Assembly: GCA_963656085.1 (NCBI GenBank)
Contig: CAVKHV010000079.1
Coordinates: 1 to 6,417 of the forward strand
Source: CAVALG01 sp963656085
Lineage (GTDB): Bacteria; Bacillota; Clostridia; Oscillospirales; Acutalibacteraceae
DNA: 6,417 nt
Reading direction: 5' to 3'
Under the pieces are notes generated by a model. It was not told where the DNA came from, did no database searches, and worked only from the letters and a program-made list of their open reading frames with translations. A program made the translations under genes and the position numbers. Within the stretch, counting starts at the first letter, position 1; each line of letters starts with the position of its first letter. Below, one piece after another: positions 1-5,474 of the stretch.

Positions 1-77
1 AAATTCTCCAAACCACAAACGCACTTCTCTTTAATCCTTAAGTTGACAGCATTGCTCGTCAGAGGGGGCCAAGGGAT
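1..77. other. Left-edge sequence, nothing recognised
   Basis: I see no open frame with a ribosome site, no heptad array and no clear hairpin here. A TTGACA at 43-48 has no matching -10 box at normal spacing. The stretch occupies the place where a left heptad array would be expected before the repeat element that starts at 78, so it may be a junction created by deletion or by insertion. Confidence 0.4.
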
Positions 78-264
78 TGTGGGTAACGGTAGTTTGAGCG
101 CTGACGGCACGTACCCGCCACTTGCCGCCCCCTGACGGGGGAGGTGTCGAGGCAAAGCCTCGACGGAGGGGGAGAAAAACTAACGGAAAGAACAGTTAAA
201 CGTCTATACTCAAACTGCCGTTACTCACATCTACAGTCTAACATCTAATTTCTAAAGTCTAGTA
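78..264. repeat. Palindromic interspersed element, copy A, with right-hand heptad array
   Basis: The left arm (78-105, core GTAACGGTAGTTTGAG) is an imperfect inverted repeat of the right arm (202-229, core CTCAAACTGCCGTTAC), about 28 bp each. Between them are a 5-bp stem CCCCC/GGGGG with TGAC loop (128-141), a perfect 8-bp stem GTCGAGGC/GCCTCGAC with AAA loop (146-164), and the tag CGGAGGGGGAGAAAAA (164-179). The element ends in five 7-bp units beginning TCTA (230-264). It has no coding capacity and looks like a MITE or REPIN-type element. Copies lie at 5475-5755 and, in halves, around both. Unlike the copy at 5475 it has no heptads on its left end. Confidence 0.8.
146..164. other. Perfect 8-bp hairpin of repeat copy A
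   Basis: GTCGAGGC, loop AAA, GCCTCGAC. It sits between GGGAGGT and CGGAGGGGGAG, as in the hairpins at 273-297 and 5764-5782, but the stem sequence is unrelated to theirs. Pairing is kept while sequence changes. Confidence 0.85.
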
Positions 265-399
265 CGGGAGGTGGGTTTTGCCCGTCGGGCAAAACCCGGA
301 GGGGGAGAAAAAAACTAACGATATGAACTATTTAATGTCTGTTATCAGACTAATGCTATCCACATCTACAGTCTAGCGTCTAGCATCTAACATCTAGAA
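265..399. repeat. Right-half copy of the palindromic element, with heptad array
   Basis: It begins at CGGGAGGTG and carries a perfect 12-bp hairpin with a one-base loop (273-297). It continues with CGGAGGGGGAGAAAAA, then TTTAATGTCTGTTAT, then CTATCCACA (356-364). It ends with five TCTA heptads (365-399: units TCTACAG, TCTAGCG, TCTAGCA, TCTAACA, TCTAGAA). Only the right half of the element is present, directly after copy A. This is what remains visible when copy A sits inside an older copy whose left half is missing or lies outside the window. Confidence 0.75.
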
Positions 400-419
400 T
401 TAACGTCCGGAACCCTGCA

Positions 420-454
420 TCTAAAGTCTACAATCTAAAATCTACAATCTAAAA
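420..454 (+). repeat. Five-unit TCTA heptad array next to the portal ribosome site
   Basis: The units are TCTAAAG, TCTACAA, TCTAAAA, TCTACAA, TCTAAAA, exactly five in phase (35 bp). The array runs directly into GGGG (455-458), the probable ribosome site of the portal gene. No element half adjoins it on the left, so this is a free-standing array. It replaces the sequence one would expect to carry a promoter or the end of an upstream terminase gene. Confidence 0.85.
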
Positions 455-467
455 GGGGCTTGATATT

Positions 468-1586
468 TTGAAACTGTTTAAAGAAAAGAAAGGAAGAAAG
501 GCGGCGCTGATGACGGCGGGCAGCGGACGTGAATTTTCGGCTGCCGGCACATTCGGGCGCACCGACCTGCGGCTGTTCGAGGCTATGCGGAGTTCTATCC
601 CGATAATTGACGCGGCGATACTTAAAATCATACGCCTTGTGGGCAAGGTGCGGATAGAGTGCGACGATCCGTCGGCTTCGCGTGCGCTGGGCGGCTTTTT
701 ATCCAACGTACCGACAGGACCTGCATCAAAGGGAATCGACAGCTTTGTTTCCGCTTATCTTGACGACCTTTTAACCTACGGCACGGCGGTTGCCGAAATG
801 GTGATAGGGCGCAGCGGGCAGATGCAGGGGCTTTACAACGCGGATTTAAGAAACATAAATATTTCGGTCGGCGACGACCCGTTCCGCCCGCAGATAACGG
901 TCGAGCCGGGCGTTCCGCTGCCGCACCCCGAGCGCATACTGGTAACGGCGCTCGACCCCACGCCGCAGCACCCGTTCGGGCGCTCGCTTTTGGACGGGCT
1001 GCCGTTTGTGAGCGAAATTCTGCTTAAAATATTCAACTGCGTGGGGGTCAATTGGGACCGCGCGGGCAACCTGCGGTATGCGGTCACCTACCGCCCGAAG
1101 GACGGCGATAACCTGCCCGAGGACTGCGCCGAGAGGATAGCCGAGGAATGGTCGCGCACAATGAACGACAAGGGCGCGGTCAGGGATTTTGTCGCGGTCG
1201 GCGATATCGGGGTCAAGGTGATAGGTGCCGAAAGCCCGACGCTCGATTCCGAAATTCCCGTTCAGCAGCTGCTTGAACAGATAGTTGCAAAGACGGGTCT
1301 GCCGCCCTTTGTGCTTGGGCTTTCCTGGTCAACCACCGAGCGTATGTCTTCGCAGCAGGCGGATATCCTGACAAGCGAGCTGGAACATTACCGCACGGTG
1401 CTGACGCCGGCTGTAACCCGAATTTGCCGCGAATTTTTGCTGCGCGAGGGGTATTTTTGCGATTTCCGCGTGGATTGGAACGATATTTCGCTGCAGGATG
1501 AGGTTGAACTTGCACGCGCCAGACTTTACAACGCCCAAGCCGACGCGCTTGAAGGAACGCACCCGGACGAGACGGTTATGAATTAG
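468..1586 (+). CDS. Phage portal protein
   Basis: The product forms the ring at the capsid vertex through which DNA enters and to which connectors attach. This 372-residue protein shows the portal pattern: a helix-rich start (35-60), LLTYGTAVAEMV at 101-112, HPFGRSLLDGLP at 169-180, and a C-terminal QLLEQIVAKTGLPPFVLGL segment followed by STTERMSSQQADI (about 267-300) and a long helix. The start is TTG at 468, nine bases after AAAAGGGG. No ATG lies early in this frame, and the N-terminus MKLFKEKK is typical. It is rather short for portals (often above 400 residues), and its stop codon lies inside a heptad-phased repeat, so the C-terminus may be trimmed. Position directly before a prohead protease supports the call. 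The exact portal family was not determined. Confidence 0.85.
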   Translation: MKLFKEKKGRKAALMTAGSGREFSAAGTFGRTDLRLFEAMRSSIPIIDAAILKIIRLVGKVRIECDDPSASRALGGFLSNVPTGPASKGIDSFVSAYLDDLLTYGTAVAEMVIGRSGQMQGLYNADLRNINISVGDDPFRPQITVEPGVPLPHPERILVTALDPTPQHPFGRSLLDGLPFVSEILLKIFNCVGVNWDRAGNLRYAVTYRPKDGDNLPEDCAERIAEEWSRTMNDKGAVRDFVAVGDIGVKVIGAESPTLDSEIPVQQLLEQIVAKTGLPPFVLGLSWSTTERMSSQQADILTSELEHYRTVLTPAVTRICREFLLREGYFCDFRVDWNDISLQDEVELARARLYNAQADALEGTHPDETVMN

Positions 1587-1635
1587 AAGTCAGGAGTTGG
1601 GAACTATGAATTATGAACTACGAACTATGAATTAA
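1580..1635 (+). repeat. GAACTAT/GAATTAT heptad array between portal and protease
   Basis: Five clear units run from 1601 to 1635: GAACTAT, GAATTAT, GAACTAC, GAACTAT, GAATTAA. The 7-base phase continues leftwards through GAGTTGG and AAGTCAG to GAATTAG (1580-1586), which contains the portal stop codon. The same unit family forms the 15-unit array after the last head gene, and there too a TCAGGxGTTG motif flanks the array. Confidence 0.8.
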
Positions 1636-1653
1636 AACAAAGGGTGTGATTTT

Positions 1654-2631
1654 ACGGAAAAAGGAATACTTTGCGCCGGGGAGAACCCGGACGAAAAGGA
1701 ACTTGAACTCATCAACCGCTTTACACGGCGGAAGATGGCTGCCGAGGAACTTTACTGTTTCACGGTTGTATTATGCGACAACGACATCGACCGCGACAAC
1801 GAGAGGTTCACGGTCGGGTCGCTTAAAACGCTTGCGCGGCTTTTTGTCGGCAAGACGGGTATATCCGACCATTCGCAGCGCTCGTCCGACCAATGCGCGC
1901 GCATTTTTGCGACCGAGGTGGAAACGGTTGACGGCGCTTTGACGGCGGACGGTCAGCCCTACGCGCGGCTGAAGGCGCGCGCGTATATGCCGCGCTCAAA
2001 ATCCAATGAAAAACTTATGCTGGAGATAGATTCCGGCATAAAGAAAGAGGTCAGCGTTGGGTGCAGCTGCAGGCGGCAGGTGTGCTCGGTTTGCGGTTCG
2101 GCGGGCGGCTGCGGTCACATTAAAGGGCGGATATACAACGAGGGCGGCGCCGAAAAGCGTTGCTTTTTTGAACTTTGCGACCCGACCGACGCTTACGAAT
2201 GGTCGTTTGTCGCCGTCCCGGCGCAGCCGAAAGCCGGGGTTACAAAATCTTTTAAAGAAAAAACGGAGGGTAATATGAAAACCGACGAGATCATCAAATC
2301 GTTAAAGACTGCCGACGGCGACATTACGCTGACGGCAGAGCAGTGCAGGCAGGTTGCGAAGCAGTTTGAAAACGCGGCGGCTGCGGCGGACGCCGCAAAG
2401 GAATTTTTAGCCGAGCAGAAAAAACATCTGCTGAGCAAATTTTTAACCGCGCAGGACGGGGAGTCGGGCGCGCTGTTGTCGGCGGTTATCGACCGAATGG
2501 ACGGCGCGGAACTTTTCAAACTGTTTGAGGCGGCGTCACGCCGAAGCGAGGGCGCAAAGCCGCAGCTTAAGACGTCGCCGCGCCGCAAGGCGGCGGGCGG
2601 CAAAAACCCCAACAGCGCATTCTCATTTTAA
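1654..2631 (+). CDS. HK97-type prohead protease with C-terminal scaffold region; start codon uncertain (ACG at 1654)
   Basis: This serine protease would cleave scaffold and capsid during head maturation. Numbered from the first ATG (1735), the motifs are GISDH with candidate catalytic His46, KEVSVGC with candidate Ser107, and DAYEWSFVAVPAQ (152-164), the usual strand near the third catalytic residue. A Cys cluster (C110, C112, C117, C120, C126, H128) follows the serine. Residues 181-298 are helical and Ala/Lys-rich, as in scaffolds. The frame continues convincingly upstream of 1735 as EKELELINRFTRRK, which I recall as part of related proteins. No ATG, GTG or TTG exists in that extension up to the stop at 1633. 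AAAGGG at 1639-1644 lies nine bases before ACG 1654, the same spacing as the portal's site to its TTG. The true start may therefore be ACG, a lost ATG, or a frameshift from GTG 1646. Confidence 0.85.
   Translation, partial: TEKGILCAGENPDEKELELINRFTRRKMAAEELYCFTVVLCDNDIDRDNERFTVGSLKTLARLFVGKTGISDHSQRSSDQCARIFATEVETVDGALTADGQPYARLKARAYMPRSKSNEKLMLEIDSGIKKEVSVGCSCRRQVCSVCGSAGGCGHIKGRIYNEGGAEKRCFFELCDPTDAYEWSFVAVPAQPKAGVTKSFKEKTEGNMKTDEIIKSLKTADGDITLTAEQCRQVAKQFENAAAAADAAKEFLAEQKKHLLSKFLTAQDGESGALLSAVIDRMDGAELFKLFEAASRRSEGAKPQLKTSPRRKAAGGKNPNSAFSF
2265..2270 (+). promoter_or_regulatory. Strong internal ribosome binding site inside the protease gene
   Basis: GGAGGG stands four bases before an in-frame ATG (2275). 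Within a coding region this is a better site than those of several full genes in the window. It falls exactly at the boundary between the protease domain and the helical tail, and sets the start of the nested scaffold product. Confidence 0.75.
2275..2631 (+). CDS. Probable capsid scaffold protein, nested in frame in the protease gene
   Basis: The 118-residue product would be identical to the protease C-terminus, starting at Met181 (numbered from ATG 1735). It opens MKTDEIIKSL and contains an Ala-rich helical stretch (QFENAAAAADAAKEFLAEQKK), then DRMDGAELFKLFEAASRR, and a basic tail ending NPNSAFSF. It is low in aromatic residues and looks largely alpha-helical, as expected for a scaffold. The strong GGAGGG site at 2265 and the domain boundary support independent translation. 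The arrangement matches the known lambda case in which scaffold Nu3 starts in frame inside protease gene C. Function is inferred from architecture, not from a family match. Confidence 0.65.
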   Translation: MKTDEIIKSLKTADGDITLTAEQCRQVAKQFENAAAAADAAKEFLAEQKKHLLSKFLTAQDGESGALLSAVIDRMDGAELFKLFEAASRRSEGAKPQLKTSPRRKAAGGKNPNSAFSF

Positions 2632-2652
2632 AAAAGGAAGGAATTAAAGACT

Positions 2653-2991
2653 ATGATAAGTTACAAAGGATTTAACGAAAAGCATCTTACATTCAAGGCG
2701 TCGGGCAGCCTTACCGCGGGTATGGCGGTTAAGGTATCGGCAAACGGTACGGTTGCAAAATGCGCCGACGGCGACGCATTCTGCGGCGTTGTAACCTCGG
2801 TTCGCGGCGATATAGCCGTTGTTCAGGTATCGGGATATGTCAGAATGCCGTATTCGGGCACGACCGCGCCGACCCTCGGCGTTACCACCCTTGCAGCCGA
2901 CGCAAACGGCGGCGTTAAAAGCGCAAAGGGCGTTAATGTAAAAATACTTGAACTCGACCCGACAAACGGCGTTTGCGGATTTATTTTTTAA
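2653..2991 (+). CDS. Small beta-rich capsid decoration/cement-like protein
   Basis: The protein has 112 residues and is rich in Gly, Val, Ala and Thr, with alternating hydrophobic residues typical of beta strands. Motifs include SLTAGMAVKVSANGTV (19-34), GDAFCGVV (40-47), VQVSGYVRMPYSGT (57-70) and a GFIF end. No signal peptide or membrane segment is visible. Its place between protease/scaffold and major capsid protein is the usual place of head decoration or capsid-stabilising proteins (DUF2190-like by resemblance only). GGAAGG (2635-2640) lies 12 bases before the ATG, slightly far. The gap from the protease stop is 21 bp, so they are probably co-transcribed. It could instead be another structural protein of unknown role. 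Confidence 0.55.
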   Translation: MISYKGFNEKHLTFKASGSLTAGMAVKVSANGTVAKCADGDAFCGVVTSVRGDIAVVQVSGYVRMPYSGTTAPTLGVTTLAADANGGVKSAKGVNVKILELDPTNGVCGFIF

Positions 2992-3035
2992 GTCGCCGCC
3001 GGGATTACGCTTTACAGGAAAAGGAGATTAAAATT

Positions 3036-4046
3036 ATGTCATTTGAAAATGTAACGCTTGAAAAAAGTATGTATTCGAACCCGAAAAAAAGCTTTTCGGA
3101 GATACTTGAAGAAAAGGACCCGAGCGCCGGGTACGAGGGCACCGAGCTTGACGGGCTGGACGCGTTCGGCAGGCAGCTTAAACGCTTTGATATAAAGGTG
3201 AACGGCACAGGTTCCGACAGCATAAACAAATTTTTCTCGACCTCGGCGTCGGCTGCGCTGTTCCCCGAATACGTGTCAAGAGCGGTAAGGCAGGGCATTG
3301 AGGAGTCCGACTTTTTGCCGCATATAGTAGCCACCACAACCCTTATAAACAGTATGGACTACCGCACCATTGCCTCCGTTCCGGGCAGCGACGACAAGGA
3401 ACTTGCCGAGGTGGGCGAGGGCGCATATATACCGCAGACCGTTATTAAGACGCAGGAAAATCTGGTGCAGCTTAAAAAGCGCGGCAGAATGCTCGTAGCT
3501 TCTTACGAGGCGCTTAAATTCCAGCGTATCGACCTTTTCACGGTCACGCTTAAACAGATCGGCGCGTACATTGCCCGCTGCCAGTTCAAAGACGCTGTCG
3601 ACGTGCTTATAAACGGCGACGGCAACGGCAACGCAGCGCCTGTTATCGAAACCGCCGCTTCGGGCACGGTTGCCTACGCCGACCTTTTGAACCTTATCAA
3701 CAAACTCGACCCGCACGAAATGAACGTGCTTATTATGTCCCCCGCCACAATGCTTAAAGTTATGCAGCTTGAGGAATTCAAAAATCCGCTTACCGGCGTA
3801 AACTTTGCGGGCACAGGCAAGCCGGGCAACCCGCTCGGCGCGCGCATTATCAAATCCTCCGCCTGCCCGGACGACAAAATTATCGGTCTTGACTCGGCGG
3901 GTGCCCTTGAAATGGTAATAGCAGGGAACATTTCGGTCGATTACGACAAGCTTATCGACCGTCAGCTTGAACGCGCGGCTATCACGACCACAACCGGTTT
4001 TGCCAAGATATTTGCCGACGCCAGCGCGGTTCTTAAAATAAAATAA
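3036..4046 (+). CDS. Major capsid protein, HK97 fold
   Basis: This protein builds the icosahedral shell. It has 336 residues and shows the usual plan: a charged N-terminal segment (1-65), an N-arm/E-loop region with ASAALFPEYVSRAVRQGI (71-88) and long strands up to VQLKKRGRMLVASYEAL (144-160), a spine helix (DLFTVTLKQIGAYIARCQFKDAVDVLING), an A-domain with MNVLIMSPATMLKVM (229-243), and the C-terminal ITTTTGFAKIFADASAVLKI seen in many phage capsids. ATG 3036 was chosen because AAGGAG (3021-3026) precedes it at nine bases. An in-frame ATG at 2973 would overlap the previous gene and has no ribosome site. The N-terminal segment is short for a full delta (scaffolding) domain, which fits a separate scaffold encoded upstream. 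Confidence 0.9.
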   Translation: MSFENVTLEKSMYSNPKKSFSEILEEKDPSAGYEGTELDGLDAFGRQLKRFDIKVNGTGSDSINKFFSTSASAALFPEYVSRAVRQGIEESDFLPHIVATTTLINSMDYRTIASVPGSDDKELAEVGEGAYIPQTVIKTQENLVQLKKRGRMLVASYEALKFQRIDLFTVTLKQIGAYIARCQFKDAVDVLINGDGNGNAAPVIETAASGTVAYADLLNLINKLDPHEMNVLIMSPATMLKVMQLEEFKNPLTGVNFAGTGKPGNPLGARIIKSSACPDDKIIGLDSAGALEMVIAGNISVDYDKLIDRQLERAAITTTTGFAKIFADASAVLKIK

Positions 4047-4062
4047 TCGGAGGTAACGCCTT

Positions 4063-4440
4063 ATGAATACCTGTCTTAATGCCAACGAAGTGGCGCAGGT
4101 TTTCGGGGCGCTCACCGGCGGCGCTGCCGCCGGTGAGGCTGCCCTGCTTTGTAAAAGCGCGGCAGAGTCTATCTGCGGCAGGCTGAGCGACGGGGCGGAT
4201 ATCGCAAAAAATCACGCCGCGCTGTGCTATGCCGCAGGGTGCCTTGCGGCGTATCGGTTCAGGATTAAAAACGAGCTTGACCCGCAGCCGGAATTCAAAG
4301 CGGGCGATATTTCGGTCAAGCCGAGCGGCGCGTCGCTTGAGGCGGCTAAACAACTGCTGGACGACGCGCTTTGCAGCATTCGCCACCTGTTTAAACGGGG
4401 CGAGGGGGTCGCCTGCTCGGTCGGGGGGTATTACTTTTGA
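4063..4440 (+). CDS. Head-tail connector/adaptor-like protein
   Basis: The protein has 125 residues and is mostly alpha-helical. It has an Ala-rich N-terminal half, a helix IAKNHAALCYAAGCLAAYRFRI (47-68), a short GDISVKPSG segment (81-89) and a helix SLEAAKQLLDDALCSIRHL. The layout of helix bundle, GD(I/V) strand and C-terminal helix resembles gp6/gp15-type connector proteins, and the gene is the first after the capsid gene, where such adaptors sit. CGGAGG (4048-4053) precedes the ATG by nine bases and starts one base after the capsid stop codon. A perfect 12-bp hairpin lies in the coding sequence at 4111-4137. The assignment is by position and general shape, not by a diagnostic motif. Confidence 0.55.
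   Translation: MNTCLNANEVAQVFGALTGGAAAGEAALLCKSAAESICGRLSDGADIAKNHAALCYAAGCLAAYRFRIKNELDPQPEFKAGDISVKPSGASLEAAKQLLDDALCSIRHLFKRGEGVACSVGGYYF
4111..4137 (+). promoter_or_regulatory. Perfect 12-bp GC-rich hairpin near the start of the connector gene
   Basis: CTCACCGGCGGC, loop GCT, GCCGCCGGTGAG: 12 of 12 pairs with a three-base loop, starting 48 bases after the ATG. It encodes LTGGAAAGE. No T-run follows, so it is not an intrinsic terminator. As RNA it could slow ribosomes or protect the 3' end of the abundant capsid message lying just upstream. Function is inferred; the palindrome is directly visible. Confidence 0.7.
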
Positions 4441-4793
4441 CCAAAAAGCAGATTTTTGAATCGGTGCTTGAGCGGTACGGCAAGCCGCTCTGCGTGAAAA
4501 TGGGGACGCAGAGCCACGACGTTAAGGCGTTTTTGGAACCGCTGCGCTACCAGAACAAGATGTACCTTGACTATGAAAACTATGACCTGGGGCTGCACGA
4601 CAACACCTGCCTGCTTTATATAGGTCCTGCCGACCCGGATATAAGTCTTGATATCGACTCCGCCGTTGTAAGCGACAACGGGCGCGCGTATATGGTAAAG
4701 CGCGCCGACCGTATGTCCATAGGCGAAGAGCCGATATATGTGCGCGCGGTGCTGGTGCCGCGATATTTAAACGGGGGTGCCGAATTTGTATAA
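4437..4793 (+). CDS. Head closure/head-tail joining-like protein
   Basis: The protein has 118 residues. It opens with a short helix (KKQIFESVLERYG), then is mainly beta with VKAFLEPLRYQNKMYLDY (29-46), CLLYIGPADPDI (58-69), DNGRAYMVKRADRM (80-93) and IYVRAVLVPR (100-109). The pattern of a small beta-barrel with a residue-by-residue transform of position and value resembles head-closure or stopper proteins found after the connector. The start is TTG 4437, which overlaps the previous stop as TTGA and follows GGGGGG (4423-4428) by eight bases. The overlap implies translational coupling. The function is inferred mainly from order. Confidence 0.5.
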   Translation: MTKKQIFESVLERYGKPLCVKMGTQSHDVKAFLEPLRYQNKMYLDYENYDLGLHDNTCLLYIGPADPDISLDIDSAVVSDNGRAYMVKRADRMSIGEEPIYVRAVLVPRYLNGGAEFV

Positions 4794-5202
4794 CGACATC
4801 ATTATCATTAAAAATATGCTTAAACGAAGCAGCGAACTGTCGGGCGTGGATGTTAAAACGGCTTTTTATGGCGTGCGGCACGATATGCCGCTGCGCCGCC
4901 CCGCCATAATCGTAGGGCCGAAACACTTTTCAATTAAACCCAAGACCGAGGACGACGTGCAGTACCTTAACGTGGGCAACGACTGGATCACGCTGGACGT
5001 GAGCATACGAATTTATGCGCCGAAAAAGGAAAAGGGCGAAACGCTGGCGGCGCTTTTCGAGAAGGTTTGCAACATAATCCGCAAAGGCAGCGGCTTCGCA
5101 ACCGAGATAACCTGCGGCGAACTTGAGTTTTCAACGGCGCTTGCGGCGGTCTGCCTGCCCTGCTGTGCAACCATTCGGTTTTTGCGCGCAAAGTTGGAGT
5201 GA
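4786..5202 (+). CDS. Tail-completion/tail-terminator-like or minor head-tail protein
   Basis: The protein has 138 residues from TTG 4786: helix NDIIIIKNMLKRSSEL, strands KTAFYGV and PAIIVGPKHFSI, then WITLDVSIRIYAPKKEKG (67-84), a helix ETLAALFEKVCNIIR, and strands up to CCATIRFLRAKLE. A long strand ending in YAP, followed by a helix, is common in tail-terminator and tail-completion proteins that follow head-closure genes. TTG 4786 was preferred to GTG 4777 because GGGGG (4773-4777) then stands eight bases upstream, matching the gene before; GTG 4777 would overlap that site. It overlaps the previous gene by 8 bp. No tail-tube gene follows; 12 bases after the stop a microsatellite begins. Confidence 0.5.
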   Translation: MYNDIIIIKNMLKRSSELSGVDVKTAFYGVRHDMPLRRPAIIVGPKHFSIKPKTEDDVQYLNVGNDWITLDVSIRIYAPKKEKGETLAALFEKVCNIIRKGSGFATEITCGELEFSTALAAVCLPCCATIRFLRAKLE

Positions 5203-5214
5203 GAGCGGTGTAGC

Positions 5215-5319
5215 GAATTAAGAATTAAGAATTAAGAATTAAGAATTAAGAATTAAGAATTAAGAATTATGAATTAAGAATTATGAATTAAGAATTATGA
5301 ATTATGAAATAAGAATTAT
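5215..5319 (+). repeat. Fifteen-unit GAATTAA/GAATTAT heptad microsatellite
   Basis: Fifteen units in unbroken 7-base phase: seven GAATTAA, then GAATTAT and GAATTAA alternating, with one GAAATAA near the end. The phase continues as GGGTCAG, GTGTTGA, echoing the flank of the array at 1601-1635. It lies 12 bases after the last head gene. The uniform first seven units suggest recent expansion by slippage; the mixed units are older. Confidence 0.95.
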
Positions 5320-5350
5320 GGGTCAGGTGTTGAATTTCAGATTGCGATTT

Positions 5351-5422
5351 GCGGCGCTTTAACCGCTGACGGTAAGCACTTACCCTTGCCATTCTAGACG
5401 TTAGACTGTAGACGATAGATGA
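5351..5422. repeat. Divergent left-half element copy L0 with four TAGA heptads
   Basis: Positions 5351-5390 (GGCGCTTTAACCGCTGACGG...CTTGCC) align with the left half of copy A (AGTTTGAGCGCTGACGG...CTTGCC). Four heptads follow: TAGACGT, TAGACTG, TAGACGA, TAGATGA (5395-5422), which are the reverse complement of the TCTA family. The left half stops where, in copy A, the CCCCC/GGGGG stem would begin. Confidence 0.65.
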
Positions 5423-5474
5423 GGGTAACTGTAGTTTGAGCGCTGACGGTACGCACAGACTCTTGTCGCCGTTT
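5423..5474. repeat. Left-half element copy L1
   Basis: It starts GGGTAACTGTAGTTTGAG and runs through CGCTGACGG to CTTGTCGCC. It is nearly identical to 5510-5555 and similar to 81-127. It is interrupted right after CTTGTCGCC by the left heptad array of the next copy. Its missing right half appears to be at 5756-5884. Confidence 0.75.

Noticed and set aside
43..71. TTGACA as a promoter -35 box for the head operon
   Set aside because: No -10 box at 16-18 bp spacing (the sequence there is GGGGCC), and about 400 bp of hairpins would lie before the portal gene.
78..454. Possible CRISPR array
   Set aside because: The repeated units are 7-bp tandem arrays and inverted-repeat elements without equal-length unique spacers, and no cas genes are present.
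1646..1942. 98-codon open frame starting at GTG 1646
   Set aside because: It overlaps the protease in another frame; its peptide is Arg/Thr/Ser-rich without sense, while the protease frame has clear family motifs. It matters only as a possible frameshift start.
2973..3035. Capsid gene starting at ATG 2973
   Set aside because: It would overlap the previous gene, lacks a ribosome site and adds an unlikely basic peptide. ATG 3036 has AAGGAG at proper spacing.
3276..4115. 279-codon open frame on the minus strand
   Set aside because: It lies antisense to the major capsid gene, has no ribosome site, and its composition (many His, Arg, Val in odd patterns) is that of a shadow of GC-rich codons.
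4522..4926. 134-codon open frame on the minus strand
   Set aside because: It is antisense across two well-supported overlapping head genes and has no coding signature of its own.
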